A stretch of DNA of 8,911 nt from a bacterium (GCA_020061125.1 JAGUYV010000175.1:1-8911), one strand, 5' to 3'. Counted from the first letter of the stretch, positions 1 through 7,677 are shown. Numbers and translations are program-made. The notes: a model not told the origin generated them from the sequence alone.

Positions 1-1041
1 CAGCGCGCGCTGGGCAAGGCGCTGCGCGCCATGGGCGTGATCGCGGCCGTGGCCCTGCCCCTGTCCGTGCTCTTCGGCGTGGGTTTGAGCGTGCCCATCG
101 TGCGCCCATTGCGCCAGGTCGTGAACAGGATTCAGGACATCGCCCGGGGCGGCGACCTGCGCGCCGAAGTTCCCGTGCGGCGTCTCGATGAGATCGGACT
201 TCTGGCCCGCGCGTTCAACGACATGTCCCGCGCACTGGACGAGCGCGACAAAGCGCTGCGCGCCAGCGCCGAGGAACTGCGCATCAACCAGGAACAGCTC
301 ATTCAGAGCGGCAAACTGGCCGCGCTCGGCGAACTCGCCGCGGGCGTGGCCCACGAAATCGGAAACCCCTTGAGCGCCATTTCGGGTTACGCCCAGATGT
401 TGCGCAAAGGTAAAATCGGCGATGACGCGAAGCTGGAATTCCTCATCGAGATCGAGAAGGAAACCGAGTTCATCGAACGCATCATTTCGGATCTGCTGGA
501 CTTTTCGCGCCCGGCCACGGGCGGCCCGCACCCCGTGGATCTCGTGGAAACTCTGGATGCGGCTCTCAAGACAGCCAGCGCGCACAAGGCGTTCAAAGGC
601 GTGACCGTAACGCGCGAAGTGGATGAAAACACGCCCGCGGTCATGGCCAACCGCAAGGAAATTCTGCAGGTGGGCATCAACCTGTTCATGAACGCGGCGC
701 AGTCCATGCCCGCGGGCGGGGAAATTTCCCTGACTGTAACGGGCATGAACGACTCCGCGGTGTTCACCGTGGCGGACCGCGGCCCGGGCGTGCCCGGACA
801 CCTGCTGGACAAAATCTTCGACCCGTTCTTCACCACCAAGCCCACGGGCGTCGGAACCGGGCTTGGGCTTTCCATCTGTTACCGGATCATCGAAAAACTG
901 GGCGGCCGCATCGCATACGCGCAGCGCCCGGGCGGGGGCGCCTCGTTCACGGTCACTCTGCCCGCGGCGCCGGCTGCGGCCCGTTCGCAACAAGAGGGCA
1001 TTACGGGAGGATCTCATGACGGAACGCATTCTGGTCATTGA
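1..1041 (+). CDS. Sensor histidine kinase, C-terminal part (5'-truncated by window edge)
   Basis: Transmembrane sensor kinase that autophosphorylates on histidine and passes the phosphate to the response regulator encoded next. The frame is open from base 1, so the N-terminal sensor region and probably a first membrane helix lie outside the window. Numbering from the first codon: a membrane helix at about 11-34, a HAMP linker at about 30-80, a charged coiled-coil stretch at 78-104, then HisKA with phospho-acceptor H118 in the motif AHEIGNPL. E119 and N122 form the ExxN-type phosphatase motif. The HATPase domain follows (about 213-321), with an N box around N227/N231, G1 box DRGPGVP (259-265), F box FDPFFTTK (273-280) and G2 box GVGTGLGL (283-290). 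All catalytic boxes are intact. The last nine residues are encoded in DNA shared with the regulator's first codons. It resembles NtrB-like/ZraS-like kinases; the signal sensed cannot be inferred without the missing sensor domain. Confidence 0.95.
   Translation, partial: QRALGKALRAMGVIAAVALPLSVLFGVGLSVPIVRPLRQVVNRIQDIARGGDLRAEVPVRRLDEIGLLARAFNDMSRALDERDKALRASAEELRINQEQLIQSGKLAALGELAAGVAHEIGNPLSAISGYAQMLRKGKIGDDAKLEFLIEIEKETEFIERIISDLLDFSRPATGGPHPVDLVETLDAALKTASAHKAFKGVTVTREVDENTPAVMANRKEILQVGINLFMNAAQSMPAGGEISLTVTGMNDSAVFTVADRGPGVPGHLLDKIFDPFFTTKPTGVGTGLGLSICYRIIEKLGGRIAYAQRPGGGASFTVTLPAAPAAARSQQEGITGGSHDGTHSGH
1005..1010 (+). promoter_or_regulatory. Ribosome binding site of the response regulator
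   Basis: GGGAGG lies 5 nt before the ATG at 1016 and inside the end of the kinase gene. It decides the start: the open frame reaches back to 863, but the upstream stretch is kinase sequence read out of frame, while the protein from 1016 begins directly with a receiver domain (MTERILVIDD). Confidence 0.8.
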
Positions 1042-2437
1042 CGACAAGGAAAACATCTGCAAGCTGCTGTCCGCGCATCTGCAGAGCGAGGGGTATCAGG
1101 TTGATACCGCGCCCGACGGCGAACAGGGAACCGCCATGTTCGATTCCGGGGTTTACGACCTGGTGATCACGGATGTAAAAATGCCGGGCATGGACGGATT
1201 GGAAGTGCTGCGCCGCATCAAGGACCGCAGCCCGGACACGGTGGTGGTGATGATCACCGCATTCGCGGACATGGACGACGCCATCGCGGCCATGAAAATG
1301 GGCGCATTCGACTACCTCAAGAAACCGTTCAAGCTCGAGGAGATTCAGGCCACGGTGGAAAAGGCGCTCGAAAACCGCCGCCTGCTTCAAGAAAACCGGC
1401 GCCTGCGCCAGGAAGTCGAACAGAAGTACTCCTTTGAAAACATCCTGGCGCGCAGCAAGCCCATGCAAAATGTGTTCACGCGCATCGAGCGCGTGGCCGC
1501 GGCCAACAGCGCCGTGCTCATCACCGGAGAAACCGGCACGGGCAAGGAACTCGTGGCGCGCGCCATCCATTACAACAGCCTGCGCAAAACCGCCCCGTTC
1601 GTGGTGGTCAACTGCGGCGCGATCCCCGTGACGCTCATCGAGAGCGAGCTGTTCGGGCATGTGCGAGGCGCATTCACCGACGCCATCGCCAACAAGCCCG
1701 GCCGGTTCGAGGACGCCCACGGCGGCACCCTGTTCCTGGATGAAATCGGCGAACTGGACATCTCCGTGCAGGGCAAACTGCTGCGCGCGCTCCAGGAAGG
1801 CGAGGTCTCGCGCATCGGCGAAGCGCGCACCCGCAAGGTGGATGTGCGCGTGATCTGCGCCACCAACAGGAATCTCGAACAGGAAATTCTCAAAGGCGGA
1901 TTCCGCAAGGACCTGTTCTACCGCGTGAATGTGGTGCCCATTGCGCTGCCGCCGCTGCGGGACCGGGCCGAGGACATCCCCCTGTTGCTGAACCATTTCC
2001 TTTCCATGTTCACCGCCCAGCACAATCGCGGCGAGATGCAATTCGGCGCCAACGCCATGGCCCGCCTGCTTTCCTACTCGTGGCCGGGCAATGTGCGCGA
2101 ACTCATGAATGTTGTCGAGCGGTGCGTGCTCATGAGCGAGAACCCGATCATCTCCGAGCCTGACCTTCCCGCGGAAATTCTGGCCGCGCCCCGGCCCGCC
2201 GCGGACGGCGCGCCCGTGGAAACCCTGCTCGGCGCAGAGGGCAAGGTGCGCGCCGTAGTGCCCGCGGACGAGGTTTCCCTCAAACGCGCCATGGACCAGG
2301 CCGCGGAAGTCATCGAGCCGGAACTCATCCGGCGCGCTCTTTCCGCCGCTTCCGGCAACAAGGACAGGGCCGCGGCCATTCTCGACATCAGCCGCCGCTC
2401 CCTGTTCTACAAACTCAAGCAGTACGGACTGAACTGA
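1016..2437 (+). CDS. NtrC-family sigma-54-dependent response regulator
   Basis: Cytoplasmic transcription activator of 473 aa, a usual length for the family. Receiver domain 1-120: acidic pocket D9/D10, phospho-acceptor D53 in ITDVKMPGMDG, T81 and K103. A short coiled-coil linker covers about 118-138. The AAA+ sigma-54 interaction domain (about 142-372) has Walker A GETGTGKE (171-178), the sigma-54 contact loop GAFTDA (218-223; textbook form GAFTGA), Walker B GTLFLDEIGE (237-246) with D242/E243, arginine-finger candidates R297 and R303, and the sensor II segment WPGNVREL with R361. A Fis-type helix-turn-helix (about 430-471) ends in the motif ISRRSLFYKLKQYGL. The start at 1016 is supported by a good Shine-Dalgarno and by the domain start. 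The gene overlaps the kinase by 26 nt, so the two form a cognate pair. It should open sigma-54 promoters by ATP hydrolysis once phosphorylated; its targets are unknown, with the downstream genes as obvious candidates. No sigma-54 promoter is visible in the window. Confidence 0.95.
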   Translation: MTERILVIDDKENICKLLSAHLQSEGYQVDTAPDGEQGTAMFDSGVYDLVITDVKMPGMDGLEVLRRIKDRSPDTVVVMITAFADMDDAIAAMKMGAFDYLKKPFKLEEIQATVEKALENRRLLQENRRLRQEVEQKYSFENILARSKPMQNVFTRIERVAAANSAVLITGETGTGKELVARAIHYNSLRKTAPFVVVNCGAIPVTLIESELFGHVRGAFTDAIANKPGRFEDAHGGTLFLDEIGELDISVQGKLLRALQEGEVSRIGEARTRKVDVRVICATNRNLEQEILKGGFRKDLFYRVNVVPIALPPLRDRAEDIPLLLNHFLSMFTAQHNRGEMQFGANAMARLLSYSWPGNVRELMNVVERCVLMSENPIISEPDLPAEILAAPRPAADGAPVETLLGAEGKVRAVVPADEVSLKRAMDQAAEVIEPELIRRALSAASGNKDRAAAILDISRRSLFYKLKQYGLN

Positions 2438-2452
2438 CGCCCGCGCCGCTCC

Positions 2453-2457
2453 AAGGA
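2453..2457 (+). promoter_or_regulatory. Ribosome binding site of the radical SAM gene
   Basis: AAGGA lies 6 nt upstream of the ATG at 2464, within the 26-nt gap after the regulator's stop. The gap is too short for an obvious promoter plus leader, which favours co-transcription with the two-component genes. Confidence 0.65.
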
Positions 2458-2463
2458 TTCTTC

Positions 2464-3990
2464 ATGAAACTGCTGCTCGTTCAGCCGCCCAAACGGTTCT
2501 GGCCCTACATCAGTGAAGGGGACAACTATCTGCTGCCGCAGTGGATGGTGTGCCTGGCCGCGGCAGCGCGCTCCGCAGGTTACGAAACCCGCATGATTGA
2601 TTGCGCGCCGCGCAGAACCGGCTGGAAAAGCCTGGCCCGCGAAATCGCGGACTGGCAACCCGACTTCGTGGGCGTGGGCGAAAACCACGCGCTGTACGCC
2701 GACGAATCCCTGCGCGCCCTCAAGCTCGCCAAAGAGGTGCGCCCGGGCGCCGTGACCATCGCCGGCGGCACGCATTTCTCCAATACCGCAGAGCAAACCC
2801 TGGCCCACGGGTTCGTTGATTTCATCGCCACGCGCGAGGGGGAAATCACGCTTGTGGACCTCATGAACGCCGTGCGCGACGGCCGCGATCCCGAAACCGT
2901 GCAGAGCATCATCTTCAGCCGGGACGGGCAGATCACGGCCACGCCCCCGCGCCCGCTCATCGAGGATCTCGATTCCCTGCCCATGCCCGCCTACGACATC
3001 GCCTCCATGGAGCTTTACGGCAACTCCAGATTCCTGTTCTCGCCGGGCGGGGCCACCATCTTCCACTCCCGGGGCTGCGTGAGCAACTGCCGCTTCTGCG
3101 CCTGGTGGCTTCAGATGGCGGATGTCAAAGTCAAAGACGACGGCAAGCAGATTCTCAAGCCGCGCTGGCGCACCAAGAGCGTGGATTACACCGTGTCCGA
3201 AATCGAGCTGCTGGCGGAAAAATACAACAAGAAGTGCCTGGTGTTCGTGGACGAGTACTGGAACTATGACAGCGCGTGGAACGCGGCGTTTTCCGAGGCC
3301 TTGATTAAAAAGAATCTGGGCGTGGTGTGGTTCGCGTTCATGCGCGCGGACGCCATCGTGCGCGACGAGGAGAACGGCGTGCTCGAAGCCATGGTGCGCT
3401 CGGGCATGGTTCATGTGTGCGTGGGCGTGGAGCACACGGACGCGGACAAGCTTGCCTCCATGGGCAAGGGGTTCTATTCCTCGGACACCTCCACGCGCTG
3501 CTTCCATATCCTGCGCGACAAGTATCCCGGCGTGTTCCGCCAGGGCACCTTCATCGTGGGCACGCGCCAGGAAACCCGCGAGAGCATGCTGAACCAGGTG
3601 CGCTACGCGCGCCATCTGGATCTGGACTACCCCGGCTTCCACCCCATCACGCCCGTGCCCGGCACCGATGTCTGGCGCGAATACGATGAAAACGGCTGGA
3701 TCGAGACCAAGGATTTCCGCGAGTACGACTGGATGACGCCCATCATCAGTTCCGAGCACATGACGCGCTCGGAGATTGAAGATTTTCTGATCAATTTGAG
3801 CAAGAAATTCGTCAGCCCGCGGTGGTTTCTGCGCGGCATCACAAGCCGCAGCGCGTACCGCCGCCGCATGTATGTATGGTGGCTCATCGTAACATTCCGC
3901 GTGATCTGGGACTCGATCCGCCGCCGCGTGAAGCCGTTCACCACGGAATCCTATTCGTTTCTCGTGAAGCCGGAGTGGTATGACGACTGA
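2464..3990 (+). CDS. B12-binding-type (class B) radical SAM protein, substrate unknown
   Basis: 508 aa enzyme that should bind a [4Fe-4S] cluster and cleave S-adenosylmethionine to a radical. An N-terminal Rossmann-like B12-binding-type domain (about 1-155) starts with the typical KLLLVQPP and contains the GGTHFSNT loop (101-108). I see no DxHxxG cobalamin-ligand motif, so any cobalamin would lack a lower histidine ligand, as in several known members. The radical SAM core (about 195-420) has the cluster motif CVSNCRFC (C205, C209, C212), followed by an unusual aromatic run AWWLQM. The core ends with the family signature TPVPGTDVWREYDENGW. The C-terminus (about 455-490) holds a hydrophobic, tryptophan-rich segment flanked by arginines, a candidate membrane-surface anchor. 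The wider family includes methyltransferases, the BchE cyclase and the hopanoid enzymes HpnJ/HpnR. Linkage to a polytopic glycosyltransferase suggests a lipid, glycan or natural-product substrate, but no reaction can be assigned. Its last 11 nt overlap the next gene. Confidence 0.9.
   Translation: MKLLLVQPPKRFWPYISEGDNYLLPQWMVCLAAAARSAGYETRMIDCAPRRTGWKSLAREIADWQPDFVGVGENHALYADESLRALKLAKEVRPGAVTIAGGTHFSNTAEQTLAHGFVDFIATREGEITLVDLMNAVRDGRDPETVQSIIFSRDGQITATPPRPLIEDLDSLPMPAYDIASMELYGNSRFLFSPGGATIFHSRGCVSNCRFCAWWLQMADVKVKDDGKQILKPRWRTKSVDYTVSEIELLAEKYNKKCLVFVDEYWNYDSAWNAAFSEALIKKNLGVVWFAFMRADAIVRDEENGVLEAMVRSGMVHVCVGVEHTDADKLASMGKGFYSSDTSTRCFHILRDKYPGVFRQGTFIVGTRQETRESMLNQVRYARHLDLDYPGFHPITPVPGTDVWREYDENGWIETKDFREYDWMTPIISSEHMTRSEIEDFLINLSKKFVSPRWFLRGITSRSAYRRRMYVWWLIVTFRVIWDSIRRRVKPFTTESYSFLVKPEWYDD
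3972..3975 (+). promoter_or_regulatory. Ribosome binding site of the glycosyltransferase, inside the radical SAM gene
   Basis: GGAG lies 4 nt before the ATG at 3980, which itself overlaps the end of the radical SAM gene (stop 3988-3990). The arrangement supports translational coupling and this choice of start. Confidence 0.5.
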
Positions 3991-5992
3991 AGAGCCAAAA
4001 CAGGACTCCGCAGCGCAACGCTGGTGGCCGCTGATCTGCGCGCTGGCCGGGGCGCTGTTTTTCGCGGCCGCCTGGCCGTCGCTGGACGCGCACGGGCTGT
4101 GGATTGACGAGATGCGCACGGGCTACGCCACGATAACGCACCATGCGCTCCGCATGTCCGTGCTGCGTTACATTGTGCTGAACGATCCCGCGGGACCGCT
4201 GCACACGCTGCTCACCGTCGGGTTCTGTTCCGTGGCCGGGAATTCCGACGCCATGCTGCGCCTGCCGCCGCTGGCGTTCATGTCCCTGTGCGTGTGCGTG
4301 TTCGGCATGCTCGCGCGGCGCTTTCTCGCGCAGGGCGCGTCGTTCGCCGCCCTGCTCCTGTTCGCGTTTTCCATGAACACGCTGTACTTCGCGCAGGAAG
4401 CGCGGCCATACGCCATGCTCCTGTTCTGGTCCCTGCTTTCGTATTTGCTGGCGACCCTGGAACCGGACAACCCGCGCCGCCGGGCGGGCCTGTTCTCCCT
4501 CGCGTTCATCCTCGGCTCGTACACGCACATCGTATTCGCGTTCGTGATCGCAAACTGCGTGCTGCACGAATGGCTCGTGGACCGGAACGCACCCGGCGCC
4601 GGCAATTCCGGAGCGCGCCCGGCGGCGCTTGCTCTGCTCTGGCAGCGGATGCCCGCAACCGCGGGAGCGGCGGCCGCGGCCCTGGCGTATCTGCCCTGGT
4701 TCATTGCGCTGCTCACCCTCTCCGCGGATCCGTCGCGCACGCCGGATGTCACGCATTCCCTGGGCAAAACCGCGCTGGTTGCTTTCAGCGGCCTGTTCAC
4801 GGGCAATGCGTACGCGCCCATGAAATTCATGGCCATGGCTTCGGCCGCGGCCATGATCCTCTGGTTGTACGGGCTGGCGCGGTTTCCCGTGCGCGGGCGA
4901 TGCGGCCGCCGCACTCTGGCGCTGTGGACCGCCGCACCCATGCTCCTCGCGTTCGCGGCTTTCGCCCTGTTTCGAGGCGTATACAATTTCTTTCACTTCC
5001 GTTATCTTTTACCCGTGTTCCCCATGCTCATCCTGGCTATGGGCGCGGGCCTCGGCGCGTTCGTTCAGGACAATGCCGTGAACCTGCTGCGCCGCAGGGG
5101 CGAGCCTTTGCCCGAGCGCATCGCGGACCTGTGGCTCCGGCCCTCGGCCCTGCCGAAATTCCTTTTCGTTTTTGTGCTCCTTGTGTTTTTTTTCGGCAAT
5201 TTCATGAACATCGGCAGATACAGCCGGACACCCCTGCAGGACTGGCGTGGCGCTTACGATTTCATTTCCCAAAACGCGCGCCCGCCCCACGACACGATTC
5301 TGGTTTACGGCATCGCGGCGCCCATGATCTCCTACTACGCAAACAGGGAAGGCATTGCCGGAAAACGAGTCTTCACACTCAAGAGCGCGGACAAAGTCCG
5401 GGACATTTACGACGCGTTCGCATCCACGGACAACGCGCGCCTGATTTTTTACGAGGACCGCTGGCGAACGGAACTCAATCCGGTTCAGCACAAATGGTTC
5501 GCGCCCCTGTGCCGCAACAAAACCGTTCTGCCCGGCCGCTTCGGGGACATCACTATCTGCTCTTCAACAAATCCCATGCTGTTTGACACCCTGTCCCTGT
5601 GCTTCGGGCATGACCCGCGGCGCAGCGATCAAACCTGGGGTTCCCATTGCGGCGCAAAGGAAACCGGATGCCTGAAATTTCTGTGCGCGGGGAAAGCGTG
5701 CCGTGCGGGGTTCGACAATCCCGCGCCCGGCCCGGTCTCCATCGCCGTGACGCAACCCCTGCCCGCGGAACTGTCATTTCGTGCGCGCCGGGGCGCGGCG
5801 GATTTTTCATTTCACGCCGGACACAATGCGTACCTGACCACGGCCCTTGCCGCGGGCGCTTTTGATCTGGCGCTGGATCCCGCGGCGGGCGTATTCGAGC
5901 CTTTTTGCGTTGACCTGATCCGGCGCGGCGGCATGGCGCTGCCCGGCCCGGCAGATGAAGCGCCTCAATCCGCGGAATGGATCCGCAAATGA
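3980..5992 (+). CDS. GT39/PMT-like integral membrane glycosyltransferase (GT-C fold)
   Basis: 670 aa inner-membrane protein, expected to move a sugar from a polyprenyl-phosphate donor to a lipid, glycan or protein acceptor on the outer face of the membrane. The first helix (about 16-34) is followed by the acidic loop motif WIDEM (D43/E44), the catalytic position of GT-C enzymes. Further hydrophobic helices span to about residue 411 (roughly 11-12 in total). Family signatures seen are QEARPYA (139-145) and FRYLLPVFPML (340-350). After the last helix, DWRGAYDFI starts a C-terminal domain of about 250 residues that should be extracytoplasmic. It carries eight cysteines (511, 527, 541, 557, 564, 569, 574, 643), four of them spaced Cx6Cx4Cx4C, and no similarity I recognise. 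The start overlaps the radical SAM gene by 11 nt; the stop overlaps the next gene. Relatives include ArnT-type aminoarabinose transferases and protein O-mannosyltransferases; donor and acceptor are not predictable. Confidence 0.85.
   Translation: MTTEEPKQDSAAQRWWPLICALAGALFFAAAWPSLDAHGLWIDEMRTGYATITHHALRMSVLRYIVLNDPAGPLHTLLTVGFCSVAGNSDAMLRLPPLAFMSLCVCVFGMLARRFLAQGASFAALLLFAFSMNTLYFAQEARPYAMLLFWSLLSYLLATLEPDNPRRRAGLFSLAFILGSYTHIVFAFVIANCVLHEWLVDRNAPGAGNSGARPAALALLWQRMPATAGAAAAALAYLPWFIALLTLSADPSRTPDVTHSLGKTALVAFSGLFTGNAYAPMKFMAMASAAAMILWLYGLARFPVRGRCGRRTLALWTAAPMLLAFAAFALFRGVYNFFHFRYLLPVFPMLILAMGAGLGAFVQDNAVNLLRRRGEPLPERIADLWLRPSALPKFLFVFVLLVFFFGNFMNIGRYSRTPLQDWRGAYDFISQNARPPHDTILVYGIAAPMISYYANREGIAGKRVFTLKSADKVRDIYDAFASTDNARLIFYEDRWRTELNPVQHKWFAPLCRNKTVLPGRFGDITICSSTNPMLFDTLSLCFGHDPRRSDQTWGSHCGAKETGCLKFLCAGKACRAGFDNPAPGPVSIAVTQPLPAELSFRARRGAADFSFHAGHNAYLTTALAAGAFDLALDPAAGVFEPFCVDLIRRGGMALPGPADEAPQSAEWIRK
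5989..5992 (+). promoter_or_regulatory. ATGA stop/start overlap coupling two genes
   Basis: The TGA of the glycosyltransferase (5990-5992) overlaps an ATG at 5989, a typical translational coupling junction. TGGA at 5978-5981 sits 7 nt upstream as a weak ribosome site. An in-frame ATG at 5977 is the alternative start and would add four residues (MDPQ), but GGA lies directly against it, too close to serve as a Shine-Dalgarno. Confidence 0.55.
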
Positions 5993-7677
5993 ACGGTAAT
6001 GGACAAAAAGCAAATCCGGCTGCGCCCTCGCCCTGGCCCCTGTGGCTGCTGCTTGCCGATGCGGCGGTGTACGCGCTCGCCGCGTACCACTGCGCGCTGC
6101 TGGTGTTTTTCTGCAGGGACGGCGCCGTGGGGCCGGGCATGCGTTTTGCGGGCATGAGCCTTGCCCTTGTGGTGGCCATGCTCGGCTACGCCGCGCGCCA
6201 CGCTCTGGGATCCGCATGGAAACGGCTCCTGGTTCTCGACGCCCTGGCGTTCCTGTTTCTGGCCGCATGGCTGCCGTGGAAATTCTCCGGCGTGCAGACC
6301 GCCAAAGGGCTGTCCTTCGCGTGGGCGGCCATTGAGTGGTGGAAACTGCCGCCCAATCTGGAGTTGATGTTCCGCGCGTCGCCCGGCGGATTCCTGTTGT
6401 TCTGGGTGGCCGTGCTGGGACTCATCGAACTCATGCGCCGAGGCATGCGCAAAACCGCCGCCGCCGTCATCATCGCGTTTTCCGCGTGGTACTCATTTCA
6501 GCTTGCGGGCATGGAGGCCGGCGTGCGCCTGCCCGCGTATCTGTTCTTCGTGATCGCGCTGCTGGCGGCTACAGCAGCAGGGTACAGGGGCTATCTGCGA
6601 ACCTTTGCGCGCGTGCTGGTCATGGACGGCGCATTTCTTGTGATCTTCCTTTTTTACATCGGCGCCCTGCCCCTGGCCGCGCCCGGTCCGCCCGCGAACG
6701 CGCCCGGCGTCACGCGCATTTACCCGGCGCGAAACGCGCGCGCGGATTTCCCTCTCAAGTTTCTGCGAGACATGCACGCGGACACCCGCTCCGGCTTCCT
6801 GTTCACCGCCTACGGCCCCACCTCCGGCATCGTGCGCGTCAGCATGCAGTCCGGCCGCGCAGACATCATTCACAACCCCGGCATCGTGCGCGTGATGTGG
6901 ACCCGCCCGGAACTGGACCATGTGTTCGCCCTGGACTGGCAATATGCGGACTTCTACAAAATTAAAAAGCACCCATTCAAAATCCTCTCCAAAACGGACA
7001 TCCATGACAGCGTGCTGGTCACACCCATGAGCTACGCCATCACCCGCGGCAAGCTCTATGTGGTAAGCACGGACCTGCCCGCTCTCACGCGCCTGGACCT
7101 TGCCACCCTCGAAAAGGAAGCGCGCCTGGACTTCCGCGCCCTGGGACTCACGGCGTTCCGCAGCGGCGCCTGGAAATGCATTATTGACGAAAAGAAACAA
7201 AAACTCTTTGTGGAAATGGGTCCGGTGGATCTCAAGGGCCGTTATCGCATCGCGCGCGTGGACCTCAAGTCTTTTTCCGTCGAGAAAACCGCATACCTGC
7301 CCGAAGGCGGCCTGGAACTTGTTCGCGTTCCCTGGGACAACGCTTTAATCGCACCATCGTTTTTTTCTGAAAATATGTTCGTGCTCGACGCGGACACGCT
7401 CGAAATCCGGCGCGTGATCAAGGGGCCGCTCACATGCCGCAACCTGATTGCGGACACGGAACGGAGACTGCTTTACGGAACCAGCTACACACGCGGGCGG
7501 CTTGCGGCCATCCGCTACAGGGACGGTAAGACCTTGCGCGAGATCCCCATCGGCCGCAAGCCGTCCTCCCTGGCCTTTGCTCCAGAGCAGGACACCCTTT
7601 ACGCGGGCAGCGCGCGCGGCATCTTCCGCATCAGCATCCCGGCTCTGCTGCATGGTCAACCATCAGAAACGCAATAG
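5989..7677 (+). CDS. Polytopic membrane protein with C-terminal beta-propeller-like domain, function unknown
   Basis: 562 aa from the ATG at 5989 (566 aa if it starts at 5977; residues below count from 5977). I do not recognise a named family. The N-terminal third is hydrophobic, with likely helices at about 20-45, 55-73, 84-101, 137-153, 160-178, 185-203 and 213-234, and a tryptophan-rich loop (about 102-130) between the third and fourth. From about residue 255 to the end the chain is soluble and built of repeating beta-strand units of roughly 35-45 residues; I count about seven by eye. The last is the clearest, close to the YVTN/NHL consensus: IGRKPSSLAF, then DTLYAGSARGIFRI (525-552). The second unit is aromatic-rich (WQYADFYKI). 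A propeller with an odd number of preceding helices could lie on either side of the membrane; from cytoplasmic N-terminal topology it would be extracytoplasmic. The gene is coupled to the glycosyltransferase by a 4-nt overlap and is the last of the operon. It may sense, scaffold or bind the pathway's product; this is inference. Confidence 0.75.
   Translation: MNGNGQKANPAAPSPWPLWLLLADAAVYALAAYHCALLVFFCRDGAVGPGMRFAGMSLALVVAMLGYAARHALGSAWKRLLVLDALAFLFLAAWLPWKFSGVQTAKGLSFAWAAIEWWKLPPNLELMFRASPGGFLLFWVAVLGLIELMRRGMRKTAAAVIIAFSAWYSFQLAGMEAGVRLPAYLFFVIALLAATAAGYRGYLRTFARVLVMDGAFLVIFLFYIGALPLAAPGPPANAPGVTRIYPARNARADFPLKFLRDMHADTRSGFLFTAYGPTSGIVRVSMQSGRADIIHNPGIVRVMWTRPELDHVFALDWQYADFYKIKKHPFKILSKTDIHDSVLVTPMSYAITRGKLYVVSTDLPALTRLDLATLEKEARLDFRALGLTAFRSGAWKCIIDEKKQKLFVEMGPVDLKGRYRIARVDLKSFSVEKTAYLPEGGLELVRVPWDNALIAPSFFSENMFVLDADTLEIRRVIKGPLTCRNLIADTERRLLYGTSYTRGRLAAIRYRDGKTLREIPIGRKPSSLAFAPEQDTLYAGSARGIFRISIPALLHGQPSETQ

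Noticed and set aside
863-1015. Upstream extension of the response regulator frame to an ATG at 863.
   Set aside because: The added 51 residues are kinase coding sequence read in another frame, and the ATG at 1016 has a strong ribosome site and starts the receiver domain.
1001-2041. Long open frame on the minus strand opposite the response regulator (and similar ones at 2407-4119 and 3938-4996).
   Set aside because: High-GC shadow frames: low complexity, rich in His/Arg/Gly, no recognisable domain, and fully opposite genes with clear family motifs.
5186-5193. Run of eight T in the glycosyltransferase gene, a possible phase-variation tract or sequencing indel.
   Set aside because: The frame stays open and family-like on both sides, and the run encodes phenylalanines in a membrane helix. 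Eight bases is short for a contingency tract.
6043-6056. TGGCTGCTGCTTGC, resembling a sigma-54 -24/-12 promoter.
   Set aside because: The GG and GC are 9 nt apart instead of 10, the match is otherwise partial, and it lies inside the coding region of the membrane/propeller protein.
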